Below are positions 1-6,225 of a stretch of DNA of 19,148 bases, piece after piece. The number at the start of each line of letters is the position of its first letter. Position 1 is the first letter of the stretch. Made by a program: the position numbers and the translations under genes. The stretch comes from JAGXLC01 sp046545815 (lineage in GTDB: Bacteria > Bacteroidota > Bacteroidia > Bacteroidales > UBA12077): NCBI GenBank assembly GCA_046545815.1, contig JBKGZA010000042.1:1-19148 (forward strand). The letters are read 5' to 3'. The notes below the pieces were generated by a model. The model saw only the letters and a list, made by a program, of their open reading frames with translations, was not told the DNA's origin and did not search any database.

Positions 1-25
1 TGGGTTTGATGGGTAACGTTTAAAC

Positions 26-37
26 TGGCACGTGCCA
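26..37. repeat. 12-bp perfect palindrome
   Basis: The sequence tggcacgtgcca is its own reverse complement. It lies four bases before the larger palindrome at 41-68. No gene is seen around it. It may be a protein-binding site or part of the same dispersed repeat; the sequence alone does not decide this. Confidence 0.5.
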
Positions 38-40
38 TTT

Positions 41-68
41 GTAGAGACACGCCGCGGCGTGTCTCTAC
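41..68. repeat. 28-bp perfect palindrome, REP-like
   Basis: Two 14-bp arms, starting gtagagacac and ending gtgtctctac, meet without a spacer and are perfectly complementary. GC-rich palindromes with GTAGAGAC/GTCTCTAC ends are known as dispersed intergenic repeats in several bacterial groups; membership of such a family here is inferred from memory. There is no T-run after either arm, so it is not a typical intrinsic terminator. The rest of 1-241 shows no convincing gene. Confidence 0.7.
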
Positions 69-241
69 CGAATAAACCTATACGGACCGTATCCTAAAAT
101 ACCATACCCATGATCGAACAAACCTCCTACGGACCGAACCCCCACATACCACCACAACCCCGCAACAAACCCAATGGCATAATTTCCTATATAACCTACC
201 AATCCTGTTCCACACCAACAATATTCCAAATCATGGTCCGA

Positions 242-273
242 TTTGTTCAAAGTTTTCCCCTTTTATATCTTTG
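242..273 (+). promoter_or_regulatory. Bacteroidota-type promoter for arfB
   Basis: TTTG at 242-245 and TATCTTTG at 266-273 match the Bacteroidota -33 (TTTG) and -7 (TAnnTTTG) boxes with a 20-nt spacer. Transcription would start near 280, leaving a leader of about 15 nt before the arfB ATG at 296. The hexamer-like ataaaggg just before the start may help ribosome binding. Confidence 0.7.
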
Positions 274-295
274 CATTGAATGATATAAAGGGACC

Positions 296-715
296 ATGGC
301 ACAGCAAAACATCCGCAACCGGGATTTTGAGAAGGAGTTTCAGTTCAACACTGCGCGCAGCGGCGGACCAGGAGGGCAGCATGCCAACAAAACGGAAACA
401 CAGGTGGAGTTGCGTTTTAGTATTCCGGAATCACAAATATTGAATGAAGAAGAAAAACAAAGGATGCTGAAAAAGCTTTCCAGCAAGGTCACCAAAGAAG
501 GCGAGTTGATTGTTACGGCCGAATCAAAACGCTCGCAATTACAGAACAAAGAAGAAGCCATGGAAAAGTTTTATTCCATGGTTGAGAAAGCCCTTAAAAA
601 GCCCAAAAAGCGAAAGCCCACCAAACCTACGCGAGCAGCTAAAAAGAAACGACTTGAGGAAAAGAAGAAACACTCCGAAAAGAAGGCCAAGAGGAAGCCG
701 CCTGAAATTAAGTAA
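296..715 (+). CDS. arfB: Alternative ribosome-rescue factor ArfB (peptidyl-tRNA hydrolase)
   Basis: A 139-residue protein of the class-I release-factor-like family. Residues 20-31 (ARSGGPGGQHAN) carry the GGQ motif that catalyses peptidyl-tRNA hydrolysis in the ribosomal peptidyl transferase centre. The last 45 or so residues are very rich in Lys and Arg, as in ArfB/YaeJ, whose basic tail enters the empty mRNA channel of a stalled ribosome. Length is normal for ArfB; it lacks the codon-recognition domains of RF1/RF2. The role inferred from the family is freeing ribosomes stalled on mRNAs without a stop codon, in the cytoplasm. The ATG at 296 is chosen because it follows a good promoter closely and gives the expected N-terminus. 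It is monocistronic; the next gene starts about 330 nt away. A mitochondrial-type ICT1 label would describe the same fold. Confidence 0.93.
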   Translation: MAQQNIRNRDFEKEFQFNTARSGGPGGQHANKTETQVELRFSIPESQILNEEEKQRMLKKLSSKVTKEGELIVTAESKRSQLQNKEEAMEKFYSMVEKALKKPKKRKPTKPTRAAKKKRLEEKKKHSEKKAKRKPPEIK

Positions 716-1043
716 ACGGTACTTTACCCCTGAAAGTGCAGCAAAGAAAAAAGGAAAACGAGAAGATGGGAAGATAAGAACAGAGGAAAAGAATTCAACC
801 GGACAAAATCTTAACTTCTAAAATTCTAAATCCTAAATTCTAAACTGTAAGGGTGCATTCCCAATTTTTTCCAGGTAGCCTTTTTTTGTTTCATTCCTTC
901 GGATTTTGAGTTAAATTTTTAATAAATAACTCCGGCAACATTTGGTAAAGTTTTTAAAGATTTGTATTGTTGCAACAATTTCACAAATCGGGACAGTCCC
1001 CTTCAACAGTACCTTGCAAAAGCAATTGGAAAACTTTTCGTGT
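716..1043. other. Gene-free intergenic region with short A/T-rich repeats
   Basis: No coding region is supported here. At 815-846 there is a run of near-identical TTCTAAA / CCTAAATTCTAAA units, a low-complexity pattern typical of AT-rich intergenic DNA. A possible promoter for the HAD gene lies at 941-972. I see no strong terminator after arfB. Confidence 0.5.
941..972 (+). promoter_or_regulatory. Candidate promoter for the HAD gene
   Basis: TTTG at 941-944 is followed after 20 nt by TATTGTTG (965-972), one mismatch from TAnnTTTG. The spacing equals that of the arfB promoter. Transcription would begin near 979, about 65 nt before the chosen start at 1044. This also argues against the in-frame start at 942, which would overlap the -33 box. 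Confidence 0.45.
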
Positions 1044-1718
1044 ATGAACAACAATGCAGCAGTTATTTTTGACATGGATGGCGTATTGGTGGATAACAAA
1101 CACATTCACCGCAAAGCATGGGTGGAATTTTGCAAAAAACATAACCATCCCATCAAAGAAGAAGATTTTGACAAAATCGGATTCGGCAAAACCAACAAAG
1201 AGTACCTCTCCTTCTTTTTTCAGTGTGAAGTTTCGGAAAGCGAAGCCGTAAAACTGGGAGAAGAAAAAGAAAGGATCTACCGCGATATCATTGAGCACAA
1301 GATTGAGCCTGTAAAAGGGCTTATTCCACTTTTACAGAAAATTAAAGACCAATATGGCTTTAAAACTGCTGTTGCCAGCTCGGCACCGCGTACCAACATT
1401 GATTTTGTCATGGAAAAGCTGAAAATATATGACTATTTTGATGTCCTGGTCGATGAATCTATGGTACATGAAGGAAAACCCAACCCGGATATCTATATGA
1501 AAGCCGCTCAGTTATTGGAGGTAATGCCTGAGCATGCCCTGGTTTTTGAAGATTCATTATTCGGAGTGGAAGCGGCATTGCGCGCCGGAATGCATGTTGC
1601 AGCCCTTACTACCAGCCATGAAAGAAAAGAACTGTCTGATTCCCTTGTATGGAAAATCATGAAAGACTTTACAGAAATAAGGCCGGAGGAGATCAAAGAA
1701 CTATTAACACAGGCTTGA
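1044..1718 (+). CDS. HAD-superfamily hydrolase, beta-phosphoglucomutase-like
   Basis: A 224-residue HAD subfamily IA enzyme. All four HAD motifs are visible: DMDGVLVD with nucleophile D10 and acid/base D12; ASSAPR with S112; the Lys in EGKPNPD (K145); and FEDSLFGVEAA with acidic pair E169-D170. A helical cap lies at about residues 18-85. Family members act on small phosphorylated sugars as phosphatases or phosphomutases with Mg2+; the real substrate cannot be read from sequence. D12 and the DxDGVL..D context resemble beta-phosphoglucomutase. No maltose or trehalose phosphorylase gene is adjacent, so a general sugar-phosphatase is equally possible. An in-frame ATG at 942 would add 34 residues lacking family similarity, so the ATG at 1044 is preferred. 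The gene converges on the yfiR-like operon. Confidence 0.88.
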   Translation: MNNNAAVIFDMDGVLVDNKHIHRKAWVEFCKKHNHPIKEEDFDKIGFGKTNKEYLSFFFQCEVSESEAVKLGEEKERIYRDIIEHKIEPVKGLIPLLQKIKDQYGFKTAVASSAPRTNIDFVMEKLKIYDYFDVLVDESMVHEGKPNPDIYMKAAQLLEVMPEHALVFEDSLFGVEAALRAGMHVAALTTSHERKELSDSLVWKIMKDFTEIRPEEIKELLTQA

Positions 1719-1748
1719 AATTAAATTCATCAACAACTCAGATACCAT

Positions 1749-1793
1749 AAAAAATCCTTCCTGAAAAAGGGTGCCACCCTCATTCAGGAAGGA
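1749..1793 (-). terminator. Intrinsic terminator of the minus-strand operon
   Basis: Perfect 11-bp arms lie at 1755-1765 (tccttcctgaa) and 1783-1793, and an inner gggt/accc pairing extends the stem. On the minus strand the hairpin is followed by six T residues (A-run 1749-1754), as expected for Rho-independent termination after the yfiR-like gene. No T-run follows on the plus strand, so termination of the HAD transcript here would be less efficient. Confidence 0.8.
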
Positions 1794-1837
1794 ACAGACA
1801 TGTTTCAATTAAAAAGCATTGCAAATGAAAAAAAGAT

Positions 1838-2362
1838 CTAATCTACCACCCGTTCAGCCAGGCTAGTGAGATCATTGCTATATGACAATCCGTATTTGCT
1901 CAGGTTCGATTTTTTTACTTCAAAGGCAATTTTCTTGTTTTTTACCACCAAATTTATGGCTGAACCCTGTTCCAGCAGGCCGCCCTTTTCGGTAACCACC
2001 AGCGTTCCTTTATCCCCAATCTTTTCGAGGGCAGCCTCCAGTTTTTTACTTTGCCAGTGACCAACGAAAAGGATGTGACAATCTTCATTGACCGCACTTA
2101 TTTCAGTAGGATTGTTCACCACAAAATTCTGGGATCCCCTTTGTTTTTCCTCAAGCATTGGCTTCAGCCGCTCATAAACTGATTTATGTCCGAGTATATC
2201 AATGACAAAATCTCCTTCCTTATATTCATCCGGCCATTCAATGTATTTGGTGAAATTATAAAGATAAAGGGTGATGTATTTTTCCTCTTGTGCATCGACC
2301 TTGTAAAAAGCCAGAAAAAACACGAACAACAGAACAATCTTATAATTCAGAAATTTATTCAT
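1838..2362 (-). CDS. YfiR-family (DUF4154) exported protein
   Basis: A 174-residue protein with a signal peptide: hydrophobic residues 8-20, likely cleavage after VDA at residue 24. The mature part shows DUF4154/YfiR features: YNFTKYIEWP at 35-44, a central segment ILFVGHW (97-103), LVVTEKGG (121-128) and the C-terminal block GSAINLVVKNKKIAFEVK (133-150). YfiR of Pseudomonas is a periplasmic regulator of a diguanylate cyclase; Bacteroidota members are often next to surface or signalling proteins and their roles are mostly unknown. Here it starts only 2 nt after the stop of the OmpL47-repeat gene, so both are surely co-transcribed. No cyclase or GGDEF gene is in the window, so the YfiBNR role should not be transferred. 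A periplasmic partner of the upstream protein is inference. Confidence 0.85.
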   Translation of the reverse strand: MNKFLNYKIVLLFVFFLAFYKVDAQEEKYITLYLYNFTKYIEWPDEYKEGDFVIDILGHKSVYERLKPMLEEKQRGSQNFVVNNPTEISAVNEDCHILFVGHWQSKKLEAALEKIGDKGTLVVTEKGGLLEQGSAINLVVKNKKIAFEVKKSNLSKYGLSYSNDLTSLAERVVD

Positions 2363-2364
2363 AA

Positions 2365-4155
2365 TTAATGCTCTATGGCGAATTTGATCGTTTTTACCGA
2401 CTTATTGTTCAGATGATCGTAAGCATATATTTCGACGGAATAGTTACCCGGATCAAATTGTTTGATCGGTAGCTCACTTTCAGCATCCCCTCCGTTGATT
2501 TTGTAGGTGATATAATCTGTGCCACAAGCTTTGTCGGTTGCACCGATATACAATTTTGCGTTTGATGGATAAATTTCATACTTCTCTCCTCTCACCACTT
2601 TGGTCCCGATCGGTTCCACACTGAAACGCGGATAGATGTGTGGTGCTTCATTATCTACATAAACCTTAAGCTCACTGGCTTCTTCCTGGTTATTAACCCG
2701 GTCCACTGCATAAAATTCCAGATTGTGAAACCCCGGATCTTCAATCGTTACAGGTTCAGAATAAGTTTCTGCCTGTTCATCATCAATGTGGTATCGGATT
2801 TCCTTCAATCCCGACTCGGAATCTTCTCCGTTCATGACAAATCTTGTATCCGGCTTTACGAAAAGGGTATCTCTGTTTTCGTAGTTTAGCCCGTCATAGC
2901 TGACCGAAGATTCAGGGAGGCCGGTATCGTTATATATGGCCGTGGTTTTTCTGTCTGACTGATTTCCAACCTCATCCTCGGCAGCGTAATTTAAATAGCC
3001 CATATCCTCAATATCAAATTTAAAGGGCTCCTCATATTCATTATCTAAATCTGAATTATTGATGCTGTAAGATATGCTTTTAACTCCGGATTTCTCATCT
3101 TCAGCAATAATCTTTACTTTGCTTCGGGAAGACACAAAAAGATTTTTCTTCCCTTCATAACTGTCTCCAACAATCTCCATATCCACTTCGGGAGGTTCTT
3201 CATCCATGTAATATGAAAAAGATCCTTCCTCCCCCCCGTCTTCCGATTCGGAGGAGCTCTGATTTACTGATGAGGTCAACGACTGCTTCTCTTCTTTGTT
3301 GTTCACATGATCAACAGCATAGAAGACCAGTTCATTATCCTCCTGCTGAAACTTGCTTACCGGAATCGGGCCTGTATAAATTTTCTCTTCTCCCTCATTG
3401 ATCGAATAACGGATCTCTTTTACTCCTGAAAGACTGTCCTCACTTTCAAGTTTAATCTTAACATCTTGTCCAAGAATGTTATCTTTGGTATTGCCTTCGA
3501 TCGAATACCGGGTTTCAGGCGCACTCATATCCAGATGGAAATCCAGTGAATCGGGTGACTCAACATTTCTGACATGATCAATGGCATAATACTTCACCAC
3601 ATAATGTTTCTCTTCACTAAACCCGATGGGGGTCTCATAAGGTTCATAAGAATCGCCATTCAATGAGTAATAGATTTCTTCGGTACCGGACAGATCGTCC
3701 TCAGCGGACAATTCAATCTGAATTTCTTGTCCGTAATACCTTTCTCCTTCATTCATGTAGGCCTGGGCATCTGATACTTCCAATTTTGTCTCAGGGGCTT
3801 CGCTGTCGGCATACACCTCAAAGAGGGCTTCCTGCTGAGGATATACCGGTTCTTTGGTCGATGTATCCACAGCCCATGGAGAACGAATGGTATTCCACCC
3901 ATCCGTGTCAAAATACATGGGATTGGTATACTCAGCACTTTCCTCGCTCTTTAATAAATAAGATTCTGATTCCTCATCAGGAGAAGTTGAAATTCTCAAA
4001 TAAACAGGCATCTCCTTTTGAATGTATAATTTGCCTTCAGGAGACCTGTAAATCCGTTTCTCATGTTCGGAAGGCTTCTGGGCTTCTACTAGGCCGGACA
4101 GTAATAAACCCAAAAAAGTCAATAAAACACCGTATCCAATTCTTTTCATTTTCAT
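2365..4155 (-). CDS. Large exported protein with five OmpL47-type beta repeats
   Basis: The protein has about 596 residues with an N-terminal signal peptide ending near EAQ and no lipobox Cys. After a unique N-terminal domain of about 90 residues come five repeats of 90-100 residues. Each opens with D-x-x-AP/PP-E/H and holds EDxxSG-K/T-EI-Y-SIN and a closing FYAVDHVNN-type motif, as in OmpL47-like beta domains. A Ser/Glu/Asp/Gly-rich linker separates repeats two and three. Such proteins are periplasmic or surface-exposed; a binding or adhesion role is inference. It is the first gene of an operon with the YfiR-like gene. The longest reading starts at a TTG (4174-4176) that lies inside a TAATTTTG promoter box, so the ATG at 4153-4155 is preferred; a further in-frame ATG at 4147-4149 is also possible. 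No C-terminal sorting domain of the T9SS type is obvious. Confidence 0.82.
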   Translation of the reverse strand: MKMKRIGYGVLLTFLGLLLSGLVEAQKPSEHEKRIYRSPEGKLYIQKEMPVYLRISTSPDEESESYLLKSEESAEYTNPMYFDTDGWNTIRSPWAVDTSTKEPVYPQQEALFEVYADSEAPETKLEVSDAQAYMNEGERYYGQEIQIELSAEDDLSGTEEIYYSLNGDSYEPYETPIGFSEEKHYVVKYYAIDHVRNVESPDSLDFHLDMSAPETRYSIEGNTKDNILGQDVKIKLESEDSLSGVKEIRYSINEGEEKIYTGPIPVSKFQQEDNELVFYAVDHVNNKEEKQSLTSSVNQSSSESEDGGEEGSFSYYMDEEPPEVDMEIVGDSYEGKKNLFVSSRSKVKIIAEDEKSGVKSISYSINNSDLDNEYEEPFKFDIEDMGYLNYAAEDEVGNQSDRKTTAIYNDTGLPESSVSYDGLNYENRDTLFVKPDTRFVMNGEDSESGLKEIRYHIDDEQAETYSEPVTIEDPGFHNLEFYAVDRVNNQEEASELKVYVDNEAPHIYPRFSVEPIGTKVVRGEKYEIYPSNAKLYIGATDKACGTDYITYKINGGDAESELPIKQFDPGNYSVEIYAYDHLNNKSVKTIKFAIEH

Positions 4156-4173
4156 CTTTTTTAATTTTTCATT

Positions 4174-4181
4174 CAAAATTA
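4174..4181 (-). promoter_or_regulatory. Candidate -7 box for the OmpL47-repeat/yfiR-like operon
   Basis: On the minus strand this reads TAATTTTG, a perfect TAnnTTTG. Transcription would start near 4167, about 12 nt before the ATG at 4155. I do not see a good TTTG at the expected -33 distance, so the call is moderate. Confidence 0.45.
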
Positions 4182-4316
4182 TATTTTAATTGAATGTACT
4201 TATTCCATCCTTTAGAGGTTAATATTTTTTGATTAAGCAAAAGTTTTCTTTGATAAGGAGGGAAATATTTTTTCAGAAAAAAATTGCCGGATTTTTTTTA
4301 TATCACATTACTTTTT

Positions 4317-4324
4317 TATTTTTG
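4317..4324 (+). promoter_or_regulatory. -7 box of the trp operon promoter
   Basis: TATTTTTG matches TAnnTTTG. Transcription would start near 4331, about 17 nt before the first leader-peptide ATG. The expected -33 area is a run of T without a clean TTTG. No other TAnnTTTG box is visible between 4461 and 4607, so both leader units probably share this start. Confidence 0.55.
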
Positions 4325-4347
4325 CAAAAAGATAAGACAATAAAAAA

Positions 4348-4404
4348 ATGAGCAAACAGATGAAATATTGGTGGTGGCCCGAAAGAATCATGCAACAAAC
4401 GTGA
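4348..4404 (+). CDS. trp operon leader peptide 1 (three consecutive Trp codons)
   Basis: An 18-codon open frame, MSKQMKYWWWPERIMQQT, with Trp codons at positions 8-10 (4369-4377). It follows a trp-type promoter and is followed 29 nt after its stop by an intrinsic terminator. Three Trp in 18 residues right before a trp operon is the classical sign of ribosome-mediated attenuation: shortage of charged tRNA-Trp stalls the ribosome on the Trp codons. The peptide itself is probably without function. The stop codon lies inside a segment (4400-4405) that can pair with the terminator loop and 3' arm. Confidence 0.88.
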   Translation: MSKQMKYWWWPERIMQQT

Positions 4405-4433
4405 GGAAAACGGGCTATGTAAAAATATATCAG

Positions 4434-4460
4434 GCTCACCGTACTCACGGTGAGCTTTTT
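4434..4460 (+). terminator. trp attenuator 1 (intrinsic terminator)
   Basis: A perfect 9-bp stem, gctcaccgt (4434-4442) with acggtgagc (4447-4455), has a 4-nt loop and is followed by TTTTTT. The alternative structure uses cgtgag (4400-4405), around the leader stop codon, paired with ctcacg (4444-4449), which takes the loop and part of the 3' arm. The same segment can also pair as gtgag with ctcac at 4435-4439. Translation to the stop would mask 4400-4405 and favour termination. Confidence 0.85.
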
Positions 4461-4470
4461 TAATTAAAAA

Positions 4471-4590
4471 GAGTATAGTCTAAAAAGGATTACATGAAGA
4501 AATGCCACTAAAGCTCCAAAACACCAAATCCCACAAAAAAGATATATTCAGTGTTTTGGTGGCAGAAAAAACCCTTTTTAGACTGGACTC
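4471..4590. repeat. 120-bp imperfect inverted-repeat element between the two attenuators
   Basis: The ends gagtatagtctaaaaagg (4471-4488) and 4573-4590 match as inverted repeats at 16 of 18 positions. Inner arms also pair: tgccac 4503-4508 with 4559-4564, and ccaaaacac 4516-4524 with 4551-4559. It encodes nothing. It looks like a small REP- or MITE-like insertion, flanked on both sides by A-runs that could hide a short target duplication. A related CCAAAAC-rich inverted repeat lies upstream of hypD at 14614-14688. Confidence 0.65.
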
Positions 4591-4607
4591 AAAAAACTAA
4601 CGGCAAC

Positions 4608-4667
4608 ATGATTTCAATCAATACAAATAACTGGTGGTGGCCTAAGTTCTGCACGAATACACCGTGA
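4608..4667 (+). CDS. trp operon leader peptide 2 (three consecutive Trp codons)
   Basis: A 19-codon open frame, MISINTNNWWWPKFCTNTP, with Trp codons at positions 9-11 (4632-4640). It is followed 27 nt after its stop by a second terminator. The WWWP core followed by a charged residue and the spacing from Trp codons to stop (24 nt, as in leader 1) match the first leader, while the rest of the peptide differs. That suggests an old duplication or independent conservation of the core. Its stop codon lies inside the antiterminator segment 4661-4669. Confidence 0.88.
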   Translation: MISINTNNWWWPKFCTNTP

Positions 4668-4694
4668 GAAGGAAGGCCTGTGGTACCTAAAAAA

Positions 4695-4723
4695 AGCCCA
4701 TCGCTCTCGCGGTGGGCTTTTTT
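4695..4723 (+). terminator. trp attenuator 2 (intrinsic terminator)
   Basis: A 10-bp stem, agcccatcgc (4695-4704) with gcggtgggct (4709-4718), has one G-T wobble, a tctc loop, A/T pairs extending the base, and a T-run to 4723. The segment accgtgaga (4661-4669) is complementary to tctcgcggt (4705-4713) over 9 bp with one wobble, so it would open the terminator by capturing its loop and 3' arm. This mirrors attenuator 1. Confidence 0.88.
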
Positions 4724-4819
4724 CGTTCCGAGAAGGCGCATTGGTTAAAGGCAGAATATAATGTTATTAAAACGAACGCAATAACTGTATCATTTCAATC
4801 TTATTCAAAATACGTGACC

Positions 4820-6214
4820 ATGAAAACAATCAAAACATTTACAAAAACGCTACTTGCTGACATGATCACCCCGGTTGGAATTTATTTGAAACTCCGGGAC
4901 GAATATCCGAACTCCATCTTGCTGGAAAGCTCGGATTTCCATCATCTGGAAAACTGTTTTTCCTATATCTGCCTGGAGCCGAGGGCAGATTTCATTGTAG
5001 AGAACCAAACAATCAAAAAACACATCGGGAACCAATCACCTGATAAGGAAACCATTAAATATCCAGAGGAAGTTCTTGCCTCGCTGGAGGAATTTATTCA
5101 GTCATTCGATTTCTCTGAGAAGGAAAAATATCTGAATGGTTTTTTTGGGTACATGGGCTTTGAAGCCGTGCAATACTTTGACAAGATCCCTTTTGATCAG
5201 AAAAAATCTCCTCCTGCCGTACCGCTCATTCGTTATCACCTGTATAAATATATCATAGCCATCAATCACTTTAAGGATCAGCTTACCATTATCGAAAACC
5301 TGTTCCCCGGAGAGGAAAGCGCTATTGACCAACTGGCTTTTCTCATCAAAACCAAACCGATACCCAGCTATCCCTTTAAAACGGATTCTGAAGAATCGGC
5401 AAACATCTCCGGGGAAGATTACAAAGCAATCGTATCAAAAGCAAAGCATCACTGCCAGCGGGGTGATGTCTTCCAGATGGTTTTATCCAGGAGATTTTCC
5501 AGGGATTTTAAAGGCGATGAATTCAACGTTTACAGGGCATTGCGTTCCATAAATCCCTCACCCTATCTTTTCTACTTTGATTACGGAGACTATAAGATAT
5601 TTGGGTCTTCTCCCGAAATGCAGTTAAAAACCGACGGCAAAAAGGCAGTCATCAACCCTATAGCAGGTACATTTAAAAGAACCGGCGACGATATAAAAGA
5701 TGAAAAACTGGCAGAAGAATTGCTGAAAGACGAAAAAGAGAATGCCGAACACGTTATGCTGGTCGATCTGGCAAGGAATGATCTGAGCAAAAACACCCAC
5801 AATGTTAAGGTTTCCAGAATGAAAGAAATCCAGTTTTACTCCCATGTCATTCATATTGTATCCAATGTTGAGGGAGTGATGAACGATGATGGATCAGCAC
5901 TGAATATCCTGGGAGATACCTTTCCTGCCGGTACGCTCAGCGGAGCTCCTAAAAACAAAGCAATACGTCTTATCGATCAATACGAACCCACTGCACGGGA
6001 TTTCTACGGCGGATGTATAGGATATATCGGCATAAATGGAGAGACAAACCATGCCATTACCATCCGCTCATTTCTCAGCAAAAAGAATGTGCTGCACTTT
6101 CAGGCCGGTGCAGGAATCATTAACGAATCCAATGAAGATAAAGAGCTTGCTGAAGTGAACAACAAACTGGAAGCATTAAGGCGAGCCATCCAAACAGCCA
6201 CAAATAATCTCTAA
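4820..6214 (+). CDS. trpE: Anthranilate synthase component I (TrpE)
   Basis: A 464-residue chorismate-binding enzyme that, with TrpG, converts chorismate and glutamine (or ammonia) to anthranilate, the first step of tryptophan synthesis. The LLESSD motif at 34-39 matches the site for feedback inhibition by tryptophan. The catalytic domain shows GDVFQMVLSRRF (215-226), INPIAGTFKRTG (278-289), LVDLARNDL (314-322), DTFPAGTLSGAPK (366-378) and the YGGCIGYIG and GAGIINESN blocks. Pabb-like proteins lack the LLES site, so TrpE is favoured. The longest frame opens with a GTG inside attenuator 2 and cannot be the real start; the ATG at 4820 follows the terminator and gives the expected N-terminus. 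First structural gene of trpEGDCFBA, controlled by the two attenuators. Confidence 0.96.
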   Translation: MKTIKTFTKTLLADMITPVGIYLKLRDEYPNSILLESSDFHHLENCFSYICLEPRADFIVENQTIKKHIGNQSPDKETIKYPEEVLASLEEFIQSFDFSEKEKYLNGFFGYMGFEAVQYFDKIPFDQKKSPPAVPLIRYHLYKYIIAINHFKDQLTIIENLFPGEESAIDQLAFLIKTKPIPSYPFKTDSEESANISGEDYKAIVSKAKHHCQRGDVFQMVLSRRFSRDFKGDEFNVYRALRSINPSPYLFYFDYGDYKIFGSSPEMQLKTDGKKAVINPIAGTFKRTGDDIKDEKLAEELLKDEKENAEHVMLVDLARNDLSKNTHNVKVSRMKEIQFYSHVIHIVSNVEGVMNDDGSALNILGDTFPAGTLSGAPKNKAIRLIDQYEPTARDFYGGCIGYIGINGETNHAITIRSFLSKKNVLHFQAGAGIINESNEDKELAEVNNKLEALRRAIQTATNNL

Positions 6215-6225
6215 AATTGATTGTT

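Noticed and set aside
65..250. 61-residue minus-strand frame rich in Gly, Tyr and Trp
   Set aside because: No recognisable family, no promoter box at a suitable distance, and its stop lies in the palindrome at 41-68. Probably chance.
510..821. 103-residue frame overlapping arfB
   Set aside because: A shifted reading of the Lys-rich arfB tail; arfB itself has the GGQ motif and a proper promoter.
942..1043. N-terminal extension of the HAD protein
   Set aside because: The 34 extra residues have no family similarity, and the upstream ATG overlaps a likely promoter -33 box.
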